Positions 19,123 to 30,105 are shown, counted from the first letter of the stretch. The stretch is DNA of 64,000 nt from Cocleimonas flava (GCF_004339015.1 NZ_SMFQ01000003.1:1216066-1280065); one strand, 5' to 3'. Made by a program: numbers and translations. Notes: a model not told the origin generated them from the letters alone.

Positions 19123-19142
19123 ACCAAATAGAGGGTTAATAA

Positions 19143-21956
19143 ATGTCAGACATAATAGTAAAACAACTCGCCGAACTCATTGGCGCTCCAGTCGAAAGTT
19201 TATTACGACAACTTAACGACGCAGGAATCAGTGTTTCAGGCGCTGAAGACAGCATTACGGATGCGCAAAAGTTAAAGCTACTTGAATTTATTCGCACAGG
19301 TCAAGCGACTACAACTGAAGCTGCACCTAAGAAAGCGGGTGGAAAAATATCACTTAAAAGACGTTCTAGCAGCGAGATCAACGTATCTGGTGCTCAAGGT
19401 AAGACTAACGTCTCTGTAGAGGTAAGACGCAAGAAAAACTTTAGTCGATCAGCAACTGAGACAAGCAATGAAAGCGAAACCTCTAGCGCTGATATCGATG
19501 ATTTAAATGCATCCGCGAATCGCACTAATGATCTGGCTGAACAGCTTTCTAACGAGAGAAAAGCTCGCGAAGACGCAATAGACAAGTCTAAAGCAGAACG
19601 TCAGGCGACCAGCGAACGCAAAGCGGAAGAAAAAATAGAGCGCGACACAGCGAAAGAAACTGCGGAAACTACAGCAGAAGCACCTCAGGAAGAAGTTACT
19701 GAGACTGCCGTTGAACCTGAAGTAACAACCGAGACTGTAGCAGAAGAGAGTACACCTACTGCTACAGAAGAAACGGCACCAGCGGAAACACCCGTTGCTG
19801 AAAAGACTGAAGAAGCTCCTGCAGAAGTTGCTCCTGTTAAGAAGAAACTTGAACTTCCAACAGATCCAAGAGAAAGACGTGAATTCCTTGCGAAACGCGC
19901 AAGAGATGAAGCTGCGGCGAAATTTAAGAAGCGCCCTTCTCGTCCGAAGCCAGTTCCTAAGCCTACACCAGCAAAACCTGCGGCTGCTCCTGCACCCGCT
20001 CCTTCACCTACTGCTAACGCAAATAAAGGTAAGAAGAAGCCGTTCCAGGGTCGTGGTGGAACACCAGGTGGACAGCTACATGTTAAAGAGGGTCTAAGCG
20101 GTCGTCGCAAGAAGAAAGGCAAACGCACCAGAAGTGTAAAAATTGAGCAATCAACAGAGCATGGATTCGTTGCACCAACAGAACCTGTAGTGCGTAGCAT
20201 AGAAATCCCAGAAACTATCGTTGTATCTGAACTTGCTCAAATGTTATCTGTTAAAGGTGGTGACGTTATAAGAGCGATGATGGATATGGGCGTAATGGCT
20301 ACTATCAATCAAGTGGTTGATCAGGACACCGCGATACTGATTGTTGAAGAAATGGGTCATGAAGCTAAAGCAGCAACCTCAGAAGAAGAGAAATCATCGA
20401 CTGAAAACTTGCTTGAAGATACTAGCCAGTATGAAACATTCTCACGCGCTCCTGTTGTTACAATTATGGGACACGTTGACCATGGTAAAACATCGTTACT
20501 TGATTATATTCGTGAAAGTCGCGTTGCATCAGGCGAAGCAGGTGGAATTACCCAGCATATTGGTGCTTATCAAGTAGCAACAGCGAATGGCGTTATCTCT
20601 TTCTTAGATACACCGGGTCACGCGGCGTTTACACAAATGCGTGCACGTGGTGCGAAAGCGACTGATATTGTTATTTTGGTTGTTGCAGCTGACGATGGCG
20701 TTATGCCTCAGACTGAAGAAGCGATTAAACACACTCGCGAAGCGGGAGTACCATTAATTGTTGCTATCAACAAGATAGACAAAGAGTCAGCAGACCCAGA
20801 AAGAGTTAAAAGCGAACTTGCAAAGTTTGAAGTTGTTGCTGAAGAATGGGGTGGAGAAGACGTATTTGCTAATGTATCTGCTAAAACAGGTGAAGGCATC
20901 GATGGTCTTTTAGAATCTATTCTTTTAGTGGCCGAAGTAAGAGAACTTAAAGCACGTAAAGACGGCCCAGCTAAAGGCACTATTATTGAGTCTAGCGTGG
21001 TAAAAGGACGTGGTGCTGTTGCAACTGTTCTGGTACAGGAAGGCACACTTAAGAAAGGCGATGTAGTACTAGCGGGTTCTGAATTTGGACGTGTTCGTGC
21101 AATGACAGATGACCTTGGCAAGCCTATTACAGAAGCTGGCCCATCAACTCCGATTGAAATTCTTGGTTTATCAGGAACACCATCTGCAGGCGATGATTTA
21201 GTTGTACTAAAGAATGAGCGTAAAGCACGTGAGCTTGCAACGAAACGTCACGAGAAAGAACGTGAAACACGTTTTGCTGCTCAACAAGCGGCTAAACTGG
21301 ACGCGATGTTCGAGAAAATGCAGGATGGCGAGAAGAGTACGCTTAATGTATTACTTAAAGCAGACGTTCAAGGCTCTCTGGAAGCAATCAAGAGCTCTTT
21401 AAATGCCCTATCTACCGATGAAGTTGTAGTAAATATCATCTCTTCAGGTGTGGGTGGATTGAGTGAAACTGACATCAGCCTGGCGCAATCTTCAGAAGCC
21501 GTTATTATCGGCTTTAATGTACGTGCCGATGCATCTGCAAGAAGATTCGCACAAGAGTCTGACACTGAAATTCGTTACTACAGCATCATCTACGAACTAA
21601 TTGATGATGTTCGTGATGCAATGAGTGGACTACTTAAGCCTGAACTACGAGAAGAGCTTGTTGGTATTGCAGAAGTTAAGGACGTATTTACAGGTTCTGG
21701 CTTTGGTAATATCGCTGGTTGTTTGGTTATCGAAGGCAAGATCAAGAAAGACCTACCGATTCGCGTATTACGTAAAGACGTGGTTATCTATGAAGGTTAC
21801 CTCGAGTCACTTCGTCGCCATCAAGATGATGTGAAAGAAGTTGCGATGGGTACTGAATGTGGTATCGGCGTTAAAAACTACGATGACGTTCAGCCGGGCG
21901 ATCAAATCGAAGTATTTACACGTACTGAAATTGAAAGGAAACTAGAGTCTAGCTAA
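19143..21956 (+). CDS. infB: Translation initiation factor IF-2
   Basis: 937 residues. An IF2-N domain (1-50), a long charged Ala/Glu/Pro-rich linker (about 95-310), a second IF2-N-like domain, then the GTPase: G1 GHVDHGKT, G2 [11 protein letters not shown]3 DTPGH, G4 NKID. Domains II-IV follow and end with [12 protein letters not shown]. It brings fMet-tRNA to the 30S subunit and promotes subunit joining. Internal starts that would give shorter isoforms, known in E. coli, were not assessed. Confidence 0.97.
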   Translation: MSDIIVKQLAELIGAPVESLLRQLNDAGISVSGAEDSITDAQKLKLLEFIRTGQATTTEAAPKKAGGKISLKRRSSSEINVSGAQGKTNVSVEVRRKKNFSRSATETSNESETSSADIDDLNASANRTNDLAEQLSNERKAREDAIDKSKAERQATSERKAEEKIERDTAKETAETTAEAPQEEVTETAVEPEVTTETVAEESTPTATEETAPAETPVAEKTEEAPAEVAPVKKKLELPTDPRERREFLAKRARDEAAAKFKKRPSRPKPVPKPTPAKPAAAPAPAPSPTANANKGKKKPFQGRGGTPGGQLHVKEGLSGRRKKKGKRTRSVKIEQSTEHGFVAPTEPVVRSIEIPETIVVSELAQMLSVKGGDVIRAMMDMGVMATINQVVDQDTAILIVEEMGHEAKAATSEEEKSSTENLLEDTSQYETFSRAPVVTIMGHVDHGKTSLLDYIRESRVASGEAGGITQHIGAYQVATANGVISFLDTPGHAAFTQMRARGAKATDIVILVVAADDGVMPQTEEAIKHTREAGVPLIVAINKIDKESADPERVKSELAKFEVVAEEWGGEDVFANVSAKTGEGIDGLLESILLVAEVRELKARKDGPAKGTIIESSVVKGRGAVATVLVQEGTLKKGDVVLAGSEFGRVRAMTDDLGKPITEAGPSTPIEILGLSGTPSAGDDLVVLKNERKARELATKRHEKERETRFAAQQAAKLDAMFEKMQDGEKSTLNVLLKADVQGSLEAIKSSLNALSTDEVVVNIISSGVGGLSETDISLAQSSEAVIIGFNVRADASARRFAQESDTEIRYYSIIYELIDDVRDAMSGLLKPELREELVGIAEVKDVFTGSGFGNIAGCLVIEGKIKKDLPIRVLRKDVVIYEGYLESLRRHQDDVKEVAMGTECGIGVKNYDDVQPGDQIEVFTRTEIERKLESS

Positions 21957-21974
21957 GTCGCTAGAGAAACCGAT

Positions 21975-22364
21975 ATGCCTTACGATTATTCACGCACCGA
22001 CCGTATTGGTGAGCAAATCAAACGAGAGCTTTCCATGCTAATTCGCAATGAGATCAAAGATCCACGCGTTAGCATGGTGAGCATTCTTGATGTTGAAATC
22101 ACCAAAGACCTTTCTAAAGCCAAAGTTTATTTTGATGCATTGAATCAAGAAGAACACGAAGCTTGCGAAAAGGGATTAAACAATGCTGCAGGTTTTCTTC
22201 GCAGAGAATTAGGTCACGCGATTAAACTGCGTAACACCCCTTCCCTGACGTTCATCTATGATGATACGGAACAGAAGGCAAACGACCTCTCTGTTTTGAT
22301 AGACAAAGCCGTTTCATCTGATCAAAAGTCATCTGACAAAAAATCATCAGATAAAGAAGACTAA
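21975..22364 (+). CDS. rbfA: Ribosome-binding factor A
   Basis: 129 residues with the RbfA KH-like fold: RTDRIGEQIKREL at the start, the IKDPRVSMVSI strand, SKAKVYFD and the LRRELGHAIKLRNTPSLTF motif. The tail is a Lys/Ser/Asp repeat (SSDKKSSD). RbfA matures 16S rRNA in cold and normal growth. 18 bases behind infB and 2 bases before truB. Confidence 0.96.
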   Translation: MPYDYSRTDRIGEQIKRELSMLIRNEIKDPRVSMVSILDVEITKDLSKAKVYFDALNQEEHEACEKGLNNAAGFLRRELGHAIKLRNTPSLTFIYDDTEQKANDLSVLIDKAVSSDQKSSDKKSSDKED

Positions 22365-22366
22365 CC

Positions 22367-23299
22367 TTGGCTAGACGCAAAGGTAATGACGTCGATGGCA
22401 TTCTGCTACTCGACAAACCTCTTGGTAGAAGCTCTAACAACGCACTGCAAAAAGTACGTTATCTTTTTCAGGCTAAAAAAGCCGGACACACAGGAAGCCT
22501 CGATCCTTTAGCGACTGGCGTATTACCGGTATGTTTTGGCCAGGCCAGCAAAGTCACCCCCTATCTTTTAGATGCAGATAAAAGCTATCGCTGTACCGCT
22601 CAACTGGGAGTCACCACAACCACTGGTGATAAAGAAGGCGACGTTTTACAAGAACGCGAAGTCACTGGCTTTAATGAACAAGATGTAGAAGCGGTTCTAG
22701 CAACCTTCCGAGGCGCAATCGAACAAGTTCCACCAATGTATTCTGCGTTAAAGCATAACGGTCAGCCATTATATAAATTGGCACGACAAGGAATTGACAT
22801 CAAACGCAAACCACGTGATGTAACCATTCACGAACTCGTGTTAATCGATAAAACTGAAGATTCCATCACTCTGGATGTAAGATGCAGCAAAGGCACCTAT
22901 ATCCGCACACTGGCACAAGATATTGGCGAAGCGCTTGGTTTTGGCGCGCATTTAAGCATGCTTCGAAGAACTCATGTATCACCCTTTAATTGTGACAAGC
23001 TTTATACCATTGAAGATATAGAACAACTCGCAGAAACAGGGAAACTCGAAGAAGCTCTATTACCCATCGACACGGCTCTTCAGGAATTACCTAGCTTAAA
23101 CCTTAGCGAAGAAGAAACCAAACTACTGCGCAATGGCATTAAGGTAAAAAAAGCAGATACACCTGATTCCGACATGATTAGACTCTATAACCAGAACAAC
23201 ACATTCATCGGCATTGGCAGACAGTCAAAAAATGATAATGACGAGATTCAAATAGCTCCTCGCAGAATGATGAACACACACGAACCTTTATCTGAGTAG
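22367..23299 (+). CDS. truB: tRNA pseudouridine-55 synthase
   Basis: 310 residues. The catalytic Asp is in the HTGSLDPLATGVLP motif (about residue 47); YxCTAQLG, VPPMYSALK and CSKGTYIRTLAQDIG are also present. It makes pseudouridine 55 in the T-loop of all elongator tRNAs. The start is a TTG two bases after the rbfA stop; the next ATGs are too far in, so this start is the only one that keeps the family N-terminus (GILLLDKPLG). Confidence 0.96.
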   Translation: MARRKGNDVDGILLLDKPLGRSSNNALQKVRYLFQAKKAGHTGSLDPLATGVLPVCFGQASKVTPYLLDADKSYRCTAQLGVTTTTGDKEGDVLQEREVTGFNEQDVEAVLATFRGAIEQVPPMYSALKHNGQPLYKLARQGIDIKRKPRDVTIHELVLIDKTEDSITLDVRCSKGTYIRTLAQDIGEALGFGAHLSMLRRTHVSPFNCDKLYTIEDIEQLAETGKLEEALLPIDTALQELPSLNLSEEETKLLRNGIKVKKADTPDSDMIRLYNQNNTFIGIGRQSKNDNDEIQIAPRRMMNTHEPLSE

Positions 23300-23383
23300 T
23301 TTTAAGTAGTTAAGTAGCCAAGTAGTAGTCAAAACAATAGACTAATTAATCAGTCTAAAACAGCGTAAATAAGCCCTTTAAGT

Positions 23384-23410
23384 CACCCCCCTACTTATAG
23401 CCCTTTTTTA
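23384..23410 (+). repeat. C6-TACTT element, copy 10
   Basis: CACCCCCCTACTTATAGCCC then six T, 85 bases after truB on the same strand. Between it and rpsO a TTACTT/TACAAT pair (17-base spacer, about 23451-23479) may be the rpsO promoter. Confidence 0.8.
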
Positions 23411-23616
23411 CACAAAGAATTAAGCAGAAGTAAGAAATTAAAAGGCTTACTTTGGTGCTTAGCGCGTGTTACAATGCGCCGTTTTTAGGGTAGTCAATAT
23501 ACAATTGAGGCTTGTTTCACTGAGCTAATAGGATTTTGACTACTTTTTTCAACCCAATCTACCCTGATATATTCATAAAATATACTTTGTAGGTACTTAT
23601 CTGGAACTTAGGAACT

Positions 23617-23886
23617 ATGTCTCTGAACGCAGAAACTAAAGCGAAAATCGTTGCTGAATATCGCTTGTCAGACACTGACACCGGGTCTTCGGAGGTGCAG
23701 GTTGCGCTTTTAACAGCGAATATCAAGCATCTTACGGAGCACTTTAAAATTCACAAGCATGATCATCACTCACGTCGTGGTCTATTGAGAATGGTTAACT
23801 CTCGTCGTAGCTTGCTTGATTATTTAAATCGAAAAGATTCAGCTCGTTATCAAGACCTTATTAAACGTCTCGGTATTCGTCGCTAG
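23617..23886 (+). CDS. rpsO: 30S ribosomal protein S15
   Basis: 89 residues, the exact usual length. Conserved [13 protein letters not shown] and the [22 protein letters not shown] helix pair that contacts 16S rRNA are intact. It binds early to the 30S central domain; in E. coli it also represses its own translation. Followed by its own terminator before pnp. Confidence 0.98.
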   Translation: MSLNAETKAKIVAEYRLSDTDTGSSEVQVALLTANIKHLTEHFKIHKHDHHSRRGLLRMVNSRRSLLDYLNRKDSARYQDLIKRLGIRR

Positions 23887-23900
23887 ATTTAGAATACTTT

Positions 23901-23927
23901 AAACACCGCATCCGTGCGGTGTTTTTA
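23901..23927 (+). terminator. rpsO terminator
   Basis: ACACCGCA and TGCGGTGT arms with a tccg loop and five T. In related bacteria it is a partial terminator letting transcription reach pnp. Confidence 0.88.
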
Positions 23928-23969
23928 TTTCTGTATCATGACTTAAGGCTGTTTACAAAAGTTAATACC

Positions 23970-23998
23970 CACCCCCCTACTTTGAGGCATTAATTTTT
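23970..23998 (+). repeat. C6-TACTT element, copy 11
   Basis: CACCCCCCTACTTTGAGGCAT then a T-run broken by AA, between rpsO and pnp. The T-run is interrupted, so terminator activity would be weak. Confidence 0.8.
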
Positions 23999-24091
23999 AT
24001 AAACATCCTTCGTGATACTAATCGATACTAAAGTCTCAACAAATATTTAAAACGCAAGAACACACAAGATTATATAAAAGGAACAAAAAAC

Positions 24092-26182
24092 ATGTTTGAT
24101 GTTGTAACTACAACTTTCCCATACGGTGAACATACTGTTGAATTAGAAATGGGCGAAATCGCTCGCCAAGCTCACGCTGCTGTAAAAGTAGATATGGGTG
24201 GAACGGTAGTATTTGTATCAGTAGTTGGAAGAAAAGAAGCAAAGCCTGGACAGGACTTCTTCCCACTAACGGTTAACTATCAAGAAAAAACATACGCTGC
24301 CGGTAAAATACCAGGTGGTTTCTTCCGTCGTGAAGGACGCCCAAGTGAAGGCGAAACATTATTAGCACGTTTGATTGACCGTCCTATTCGCCCATTATTC
24401 CCTAACGGATACATGAACGAAGTTCAGGTTATCATCACTGTTGTATCTTTAAACCCAGAGATCCTACCTGACGTTCCTGCAATGCTAGGTACATCTGCTG
24501 CACTTGCGGCTTCAGGCATCCCATTTGCTGGCCCGATTGGTGCTGCACAAATTGGTTATAAAGATGGCGAATACATCTTGAACCCTAGTGTTGCTCAACT
24601 GGAAGAATCAGACCTAGACCTTATGGTTGCAGGTACTGAGCATGCTGTACTTATGGTTGAATCTGAAGCGAAAGAGCTTTCAGAAGAAGTTATGTTAGGT
24701 GCTGTTGTATACGGACACGAGCAAATGCAACCAGCTATTGCTGCAATCAAAGAGTTTGCTGCTGAAGTTGGTAACGAAACATGGGAATGGACAGCTGCAG
24801 AAAAAGATACTGCACTGGCTAAATCTGTTGCAGATATCTGTGAAGCAGACCTTAAAGATGCTTTTTCAACCGCTGATAAGATGGATCGTCAGGACAAAGT
24901 TGCAGCAGCTAAAGCTAAATTAATGGAAACGCTAGCAACAGGTGAAGAAGACGCACCGAGTGATAGCGACATTGGCAATGCATTCAAAGATCTTGAGAAA
25001 AGCATAGTACGTAGCCGCATCATCGCTGGTGAGCCACGTATCGATGGACGTGATAGCTCAACTGTTCGTGGTATCGAATCACGTGTAGGTGTTTTACCAC
25101 GTACTCACGGTTCTGCGTTATTCACACGTGGTGAGACTCAGGCATTAGTAGTAACTACATTGGGTACAACACGTGACGCTCAAATCGTTGATGCATTACA
25201 AGGTTCTTACAAAGATGCATTCATGCTTCACTACAACTTCCCTCCTTACTCTGTAGGTGAGACTGGTCGTACTGGTAGCCCGGGTCGTCGTGAGATTGGT
25301 CACGGTCGTTTAGCTAAGCGCGGTGTTCTAGCGGTTATGCCTGATCAGGAATCTTTCCCATACACTATTCGCGTCGTTTCTGAAATTACAGAATCAAACG
25401 GTTCAAGCTCAATGGCTTCTGTTTGTGGTACGTCACTGTCTTTGATGGACGCTGGTGTTCCAATTAAAGCTCCAGTTGCTGGTATCGCAATGGGTCTTGT
25501 TAAAGAAGGCGAGAAATTTGCTGTACTAACAGACATCCTGGGCGACGAAGATCACTTAGGTGATATGGACTTTAAAGTAGCGGGTACTAAAGACGGTATC
25601 AACGCACTTCAAATGGACATCAAGATTGACGGCATCACTAAAGAGATTATGGAAATCGCACTTGAGCAAGCTCAAACTGCACGTTTACATATCCTTGATG
25701 AGATGAACAAAGTTATCGATAAGTCTCGTGACGATATTTCTGACTTTGCTCCACGTTACGTAACAATGAAAATTAACCCTGATAAGATTCGTGAAGTTAT
25801 CGGTAAAGGCGGCGAGACTATTCGCGGCATTACAGAGCAAACTGGCGCACAGGTTGATATCGATGATACCGGCGCGATCAAAATCTCTGCTGTTGACGGC
25901 GCTGCTGCTAACGCTGCGAAGAAAATTATCGAAGATATTACTGCTGAAGCTGAAGTGGGCACTATCTACAACGGTAAAGTTGCAAAAATCATGGAATTTG
26001 GTGCTTTTGTAACAATCCTACCGGGTAAAGATGGTCTTGTTCACATTTCACAGATCAGTAATGACCGTGTTGAAAAAGTAAGCGATCACCTAAAAGAAGG
26101 CGATGAAGTACGCGTTAAGCTACTTGAAATTGACCGTCAGGGTCGTATGCGTCTAAGCATGAAAGAAGTAGATGCTGAGTGA
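24092..26182 (+). CDS. pnp: Polynucleotide phosphorylase
   Basis: 696 residues. Two RNase PH domains (1-215 and about 310-540) flank a helical domain; the second carries the active site ([17 protein letters not shown]). Then KH ([15 protein letters not shown]) and S1 ([18 protein letters not shown]) domains. It degrades RNA by phosphorolysis and is part of the degradosome in enterobacteria. Good ribosome site AAAAGGAAC. Terminator at 26234. Confidence 0.97.
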   Translation: MFDVVTTTFPYGEHTVELEMGEIARQAHAAVKVDMGGTVVFVSVVGRKEAKPGQDFFPLTVNYQEKTYAAGKIPGGFFRREGRPSEGETLLARLIDRPIRPLFPNGYMNEVQVIITVVSLNPEILPDVPAMLGTSAALAASGIPFAGPIGAAQIGYKDGEYILNPSVAQLEESDLDLMVAGTEHAVLMVESEAKELSEEVMLGAVVYGHEQMQPAIAAIKEFAAEVGNETWEWTAAEKDTALAKSVADICEADLKDAFSTADKMDRQDKVAAAKAKLMETLATGEEDAPSDSDIGNAFKDLEKSIVRSRIIAGEPRIDGRDSSTVRGIESRVGVLPRTHGSALFTRGETQALVVTTLGTTRDAQIVDALQGSYKDAFMLHYNFPPYSVGETGRTGSPGRREIGHGRLAKRGVLAVMPDQESFPYTIRVVSEITESNGSSSMASVCGTSLSLMDAGVPIKAPVAGIAMGLVKEGEKFAVLTDILGDEDHLGDMDFKVAGTKDGINALQMDIKIDGITKEIMEIALEQAQTARLHILDEMNKVIDKSRDDISDFAPRYVTMKINPDKIREVIGKGGETIRGITEQTGAQVDIDDTGAIKISAVDGAAANAAKKIIEDITAEAEVGTIYNGKVAKIMEFGAFVTILPGKDGLVHISQISNDRVEKVSDHLKEGDEVRVKLLEIDRQGRMRLSMKEVDAE

Positions 26183-26233
26183 TTTATTAGCTAAGTATTA
26201 CTTCTCTAATTGTAATTGATTTTACAATCTGAC

Positions 26234-26261
26234 AAAAAAGGCTCCTTCTGGAGCCTTTTTT
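26234..26261 (+). terminator. pnp terminator
   Basis: AAAAAAGGCTCC and GGAGCCTTTTTT arms with a ttct loop. Confidence 0.92.
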
Positions 26262-26340
26262 GCATCTAAAATAAAAACCGTGCGTATATGATAACAAGCA
26301 CGAGATTAGTGCAACTCACAACAACAAAAGAATTTAGACA

Positions 26341-26883
26341 ATGGAAGATATTTACGCTGAATTACTGCAGAAGACTGCAGCTGGAGATCAGTTAGCTTTT
26401 AAACAGCTATATGAAAAGTGCTCGCCAAAGTTGATGAGCCTTTGCTTACGTTTAATGCAAACTGAAGCTTTAGCTGAAGATGTTTTACAGGAAGGATTTA
26501 TTAAAATCTGGGACAAGGCAGACACCTACACCCCGGGTAAAGGTAAAGCAATGACCTGGATGTCTACAGTTATTAGAAACAAAGGATTAGATAAATTAAG
26601 AAGTCTCAAAACCAGACCGGTTGAAACTGAAGCCCAGTTTGAAGGTTTAGAGTTTACGTCTTCTGATTTAACACCAGATTCAATGGAAGATATGAGTCAG
26701 GAAATGCAAGGTTTGATGGCTTGTCTGGATACCTTGAAACCTTCACAGCGAGAATGTATTTTATTGTCTTATTATTACGGACACACGCACCAGGAACTGT
26801 CAGAGAAACTTGGCAAACCCCTGGGTACAATTAAAGCCTGGATACGCAGAGGCTTAGAGGATATTAGACCATGCCTAAATTAG
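26341..26883 (+). CDS. ECF-type RNA polymerase sigma factor
   Basis: 180 residues with sigma region 2 (AFKQLYEKCSPKLMSLCLRLM, then AEDVLQEGFIKIW and the -10-binding MTWMSTVIRNKGLDKLR) and region 4 (LKPSQRECILLSYYYGHTHQELS, then PLGTIKAWIRRGLEDIR). It directs polymerase to a specific promoter set. The next gene overlaps by 13 bases and encodes its anti-sigma partner, so the pair is translationally coupled. The inducing signal is not evident. Confidence 0.92.
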   Translation: MEDIYAELLQKTAAGDQLAFKQLYEKCSPKLMSLCLRLMQTEALAEDVLQEGFIKIWDKADTYTPGKGKAMTWMSTVIRNKGLDKLRSLKTRPVETEAQFEGLEFTSSDLTPDSMEDMSQEMQGLMACLDTLKPSQRECILLSYYYGHTHQELSEKLGKPLGTIKAWIRRGLEDIRPCLN

Positions 26884-27605
26884 ATCACAACACTCAGGGA
26901 GCTAAACGCTACCAAAACCCTGAAGTTTTTGAACAACTAGCAATTGAATATGCAGTTGGTTCAATGCAAGGGCGTGCAAGAAAACGCTTTGAAGTATTGA
27001 TGGAAACTCATTTCTATCTGAAAGCGACAGTTGAAGCTTATGAGAATAAATTTGCTAATCTTGTAGAGCTATTACCTGATGCAAAAGCACCTGATAGTGT
27101 ATGGGCTGGTATCGAAGCACACATCAAAGAGAGCGCGCCACAGGAAGAGAAAGCACCCTGGTGGAAAGCCAACTTCTTTAAACAAGGCTTCGCGATGATG
27201 GCTATGGCATTGATTGTAACGGCAGTGATGCTTTATAACCCGATGTCTAATCACAACCCTATTTCGTACAGTGCGATGCTAGAGTCGGACACTAATGGTC
27301 CAATGGCTTTCACCAAAATTGAAAAGTCAGACATGATGATAAAAGTCGATATCATGAAAGACGTCAAAATAGCGGATGATATGGTTTTGACCTTATGGTG
27401 CCAACCGAAAAAAGGTGGAGAACCCATGAAAATGGGGACTATTTCCAATAAAGGAAAAACCAATATCAAAATCAGTGAAAAGCAATGGCACCACATGAAA
27501 GATATTGGTTCACTCGCGATTAGCGTAGATCATAAGGATAAAACGTCAGAGAAAAATCCTGCCGGAAAATTCATTCTTAAAGGACAGTTGAGTTCTTCTA
27601 GCTAG
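26871..27605 (+). CDS. Anti-sigma factor, RskA-like
   Basis: 244 residues. N-terminal cytosolic part (about 18-95: AIEYAVGSMQGRARKRFEVLM) resembles the sigma-binding zinc-finger-like/ASD region of RskA; one membrane helix (about 106-123: FAMMAMALIVTAVMLY); then a C-terminal periplasmic RskA domain (LTLWCQPKKGG, SLAISVDHKDK). It should hold the upstream sigma factor at the membrane until a signal triggers its release. Next gene starts 18 bases after the stop. Confidence 0.85.
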   Translation: MPKLDHNTQGAKRYQNPEVFEQLAIEYAVGSMQGRARKRFEVLMETHFYLKATVEAYENKFANLVELLPDAKAPDSVWAGIEAHIKESAPQEEKAPWWKANFFKQGFAMMAMALIVTAVMLYNPMSNHNPISYSAMLESDTNGPMAFTKIEKSDMMIKVDIMKDVKIADDMVLTLWCQPKKGGEPMKMGTISNKGKTNIKISEKQWHHMKDIGSLAISVDHKDKTSEKNPAGKFILKGQLSSSS

Positions 27606-27623
27606 TCAATATATGATCGCTCA

Positions 27624-28724
27624 ATGCGAACATATACTAAACTAAAACCCAGGTTTCAAAAAAATCAGAATGACTCTCAGAATGAGAAACAAAAGCCACT
27701 GAAAAACTCAATTCAGTGGCTTATTTCTTTCTTCATAGGATTTAGCTCACTATTGCTATTTTCTTGTAGCTCAGGACAAACAAACCCCAATAGCTACCCA
27801 ATTGCGATTACACCTAAGCATATTGATACTGATTTTATGCAATTGAAGCTCAATGGTAGTATCGCTTTAAAACCCTCTACATTTAACACTATTCCAGTTC
27901 AGGAACTTTCAGGTATCGCCTGGGATAACGACGAAAAACTGCTGTACGCTGTTTCTGATGAGGGGTATTTCTATCACATCAAAGTATCGCTAAAGAACAA
28001 CCAGCTTGACGCTATGCAGGTGGTATATGCAGCCAGACTGACTGACAGCGAAGGAATTCCATTAAAGGGAAAACACAGGGACTCTGAAGGCCTCTCAACG
28101 CTTAACACCAATAATGGCAAACCAGGTGATACCCAACTAATCATCTCGTTTGAAAACAAACCAAGAATTGAGAAATTCTCTACCAAAGGTAGAATGATCT
28201 CAACGATTAAACTCCCCAAAAAAATTCGTAAAAAGAATAAATTCAGTCATAAAAACAAAGCACTTGAAAGCGTCACCTATCACCCTAAATACGGCGTAAT
28301 TACTGCCGCGGAATACCCAATCAAAAACCGGGATGACAGCATACAAACTGTATTTTCCAGCAAGGGAAAAGAATGGAACTTTGAACGCTCGAAAGCGCCG
28401 AATAGCGCTATCACTGGTCTCGAGGTATTAGCCAATGGCGATTTACTCGTACTAGAAAGAGCTTATAAAAACCCGATCACACCTGTTGTTATCAACTTGA
28501 GACGCTTGCAACTCGACCAATGCAATACAGATCGACTGTGTAAAACACAAGCAATTGCCAGATTTGATGCCGCTGATGATTGGTCGATTGATAACTTCGA
28601 AGGTTTAGCACACTATAAAGATAATCAGTATTTTATGATCTCTGATGATAACAACAACATTTTTCAAAAGACCATTCTTGTTTTCTTTGAAGTTATTGAC
28701 GCTGAAGAAAGCAATAAGAAATAG
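27624..28724 (+). CDS. Phytase-type esterase-like lipoprotein
   Basis: 366 residues. Basic N-terminus, then a hydrophobic stretch ending at a lipobox (LLLFSC about residue 48). The rest matches the 'esterase-like activity of phytase' domain: ELSGIAWDNDEKLLYAVSDEG, DSEGLSTL, and ALESVTYHPKYGVITAAEYP, with repeated acidic pairs typical of its propeller fold. Substrate is unknown for most members; some act on phytate or phosphoesters. Placed directly behind a sigma/anti-sigma pair, so it may be under that sigma factor. Probably envelope-anchored. Confidence 0.8.
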   Translation: MRTYTKLKPRFQKNQNDSQNEKQKPLKNSIQWLISFFIGFSSLLLFSCSSGQTNPNSYPIAITPKHIDTDFMQLKLNGSIALKPSTFNTIPVQELSGIAWDNDEKLLYAVSDEGYFYHIKVSLKNNQLDAMQVVYAARLTDSEGIPLKGKHRDSEGLSTLNTNNGKPGDTQLIISFENKPRIEKFSTKGRMISTIKLPKKIRKKNKFSHKNKALESVTYHPKYGVITAAEYPIKNRDDSIQTVFSSKGKEWNFERSKAPNSAITGLEVLANGDLLVLERAYKNPITPVVINLRRLQLDQCNTDRLCKTQAIARFDAADDWSIDNFEGLAHYKDNQYFMISDDNNNIFQKTILVFFEVIDAEESNKK

Positions 28725-28786
28725 CGCTATATGATAAATAGCATGATAATAATCGAATATTATTTAACTAACCCATTACACACTTT

Positions 28787-29200
28787 ATGAATACAAAAAC
28801 GCTAGGACACTTAAGCTCACTCGAAGCTGCTGCTCTTTTAAAAGAGAACCACGAAGCTAAATTAATAGATATCAGAACTTCTATGGAGTTTTTATTTATC
28901 GGACATCCCAAAGAAAGCATTCACGTTGCCTGGATGGATGATCCTGATTGGGAGATAAACCCGAATTTTTACAAAGAAGTTAATCAGATTCAAAAAGCCA
29001 GCACCAACAACAACTGCCCTATTATTTTGATTTGTCGAAGTGGTAATCGTTCAGAAAAAGCGGGCTTAGAACTCATCGAAGCAGGAATGGAAAACATCTA
29101 TCACGTCACCGACGGTTTTGAAGGCGAGCTCGATGAAAACAATCAACGTGGCACATTAGATGGCTGGCGTTTTAATGGCTTACCGTGGGAGCAATGTTAA
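28787..29200 (+). CDS. Rhodanese-domain sulfurtransferase
   Basis: 137 residues, one rhodanese domain. The active-site loop is CRSGNRS (about residues 84-90), the cysteine that carries the persulfide. Opening LKENHEAKLIDIRTSMEF and closing GWRFNGLPWEQC are usual for the single-domain family. Its 3' end faces the MoeB-like gene (32 bases apart), and rhodaneses often supply sulfur for MoaD thiocarboxylation, so a link to molybdopterin synthesis is plausible but inferred from position alone. Confidence 0.85.
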   Translation: MNTKTLGHLSSLEAAALLKENHEAKLIDIRTSMEFLFIGHPKESIHVAWMDDPDWEINPNFYKEVNQIQKASTNNNCPIILICRSGNRSEKAGLELIEAGMENIYHVTDGFEGELDENNQRGTLDGWRFNGLPWEQC

Positions 29201-29231
29201 TTCTTGGCGGGCACACGAGGCTTAAGCAAAA

Positions 29232-29969
29232 CTAAGCACATACTGCGCAGTTTGGATTTTTTGGAATGGTAACTTTTTGCCATTCCATGCTTAATGCGTC
29301 GAACAATAATAATTTACCATTCACATTCTCCTCTTCTCCAATCAAAATTAGGATCGCTTGCAGCGCCTGCATGGTGCCGATCACACCAACCACTGGCGCC
29401 AGTACTCCCTCCATCGCACAGGTCTCAGTACTCTCAAAATCAGGCTTGTACAAGCACTGATAACACGGCCCGCCAGACCCTGGAATATAACTGGTAATTT
29501 GTCCTTCCATGCGAATAGCTGCCCCTGAAACAAGCGGTGTTGACTGTTTTACACACGCTCTATTGACTGCAAAACGTGTCGGGAAATTATCGGTACAATC
29601 TAAAACGATATCGGCTTGTTGAATATAGCTTTCTAATTCCTCATCATCTAACTGCCAATCCAGAGCTTCAACCACACAATCGGGATTCAATTCTGAGATG
29701 GTACGTTTAGCTGAAAACGCTTTAAGCTCGCCAATATCCTGAGTTCGATGAATAATCTGACGTTGCAAATTAGAATCTTCAACCTGATCAAAATCACTGA
29801 CTATCAGCTTACCTATTCCTGCAGCTGCTAAATACATCGCTGCGGGTGAACCCAAGCCTCCCATACCAATAATCAATACGGTTGAATCTAATAATTTTTG
29901 CTGCCCTGCTTCGCCAATTTTATTTAATCGGATTTGACGGGCATAACGGCTTTTTTCTTTATTGTTCAT
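29232..29969 (-). CDS. moeB: MoeB/HesA-type MoaD-activating adenylyltransferase
   Basis: 245 residues of the E1-like ThiF/MoeB/HesA family. ATP site GMGGLGSPAAMYLAAAGIG, the DCTDNFPTRFAVN motif and zinc ligands CYQC and the final CAVCA pair are visible. It adenylates the C-terminal glycine of a MoaD-type protein before thiolation. The last gene of the minus-strand aor cluster, whose MoaD (30505) ends GG. A ThiF role cannot be excluded by sequence alone, but the neighbours favour molybdopterin/tungstopterin. Confidence 0.9.
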   Translation of the reverse strand: MNNKEKSRYARQIRLNKIGEAGQQKLLDSTVLIIGMGGLGSPAAMYLAAAGIGKLIVSDFDQVEDSNLQRQIIHRTQDIGELKAFSAKRTISELNPDCVVEALDWQLDDEELESYIQQADIVLDCTDNFPTRFAVNRACVKQSTPLVSGAAIRMEGQITSYIPGSGGPCYQCLYKPDFESTETCAMEGVLAPVVGVIGTMQALQAILILIGEEENVNGKLLLFDALSMEWQKVTIPKNPNCAVCA

Positions 29970-30011
29970 AGGATTATATAAAGCTATTTTGAGTGTTGAG
30001 AAATGAGTGTT

Positions 30012-30047
30012 TCGTCATCATTTAATCTAGATTAGATGATGAGACGA
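30012..30047. promoter_or_regulatory. Long perfect-centred palindrome upstream of moeB
   Basis: TCGTC, CATCAT, TAATC arms mirrored as GATTA, ATGATG, GACGA with one mismatch per arm and centre TAGA. It is 43 bases before the moeB start; no T-run follows, so an operator or mRNA-processing hairpin is likelier than a terminator. Confidence 0.5.
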
Positions 30048-30055
30048 ATAAAAGC

Positions 30056-30082
30056 CACCCCCCTACTTTGAGGGCTTTTTTT
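30056..30082 (+). repeat. C6-TACTT element, copy 12
   Basis: CACCCCCCTACTTTGAGGGC then seven T. The flank AAAAGCC pairs exactly with GGCTTTT, the best arm of any copy. Plus orientation inside a minus-strand operon. Confidence 0.85.
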
Positions 30083-30105
30083 AGAGGATTTATGACAGTC
30101 CTATT

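Noticed and set aside
19685..20200. Antisense frame over infB
   Set aside because: Produced by the low-complexity linker of IF-2; no signals or domain.
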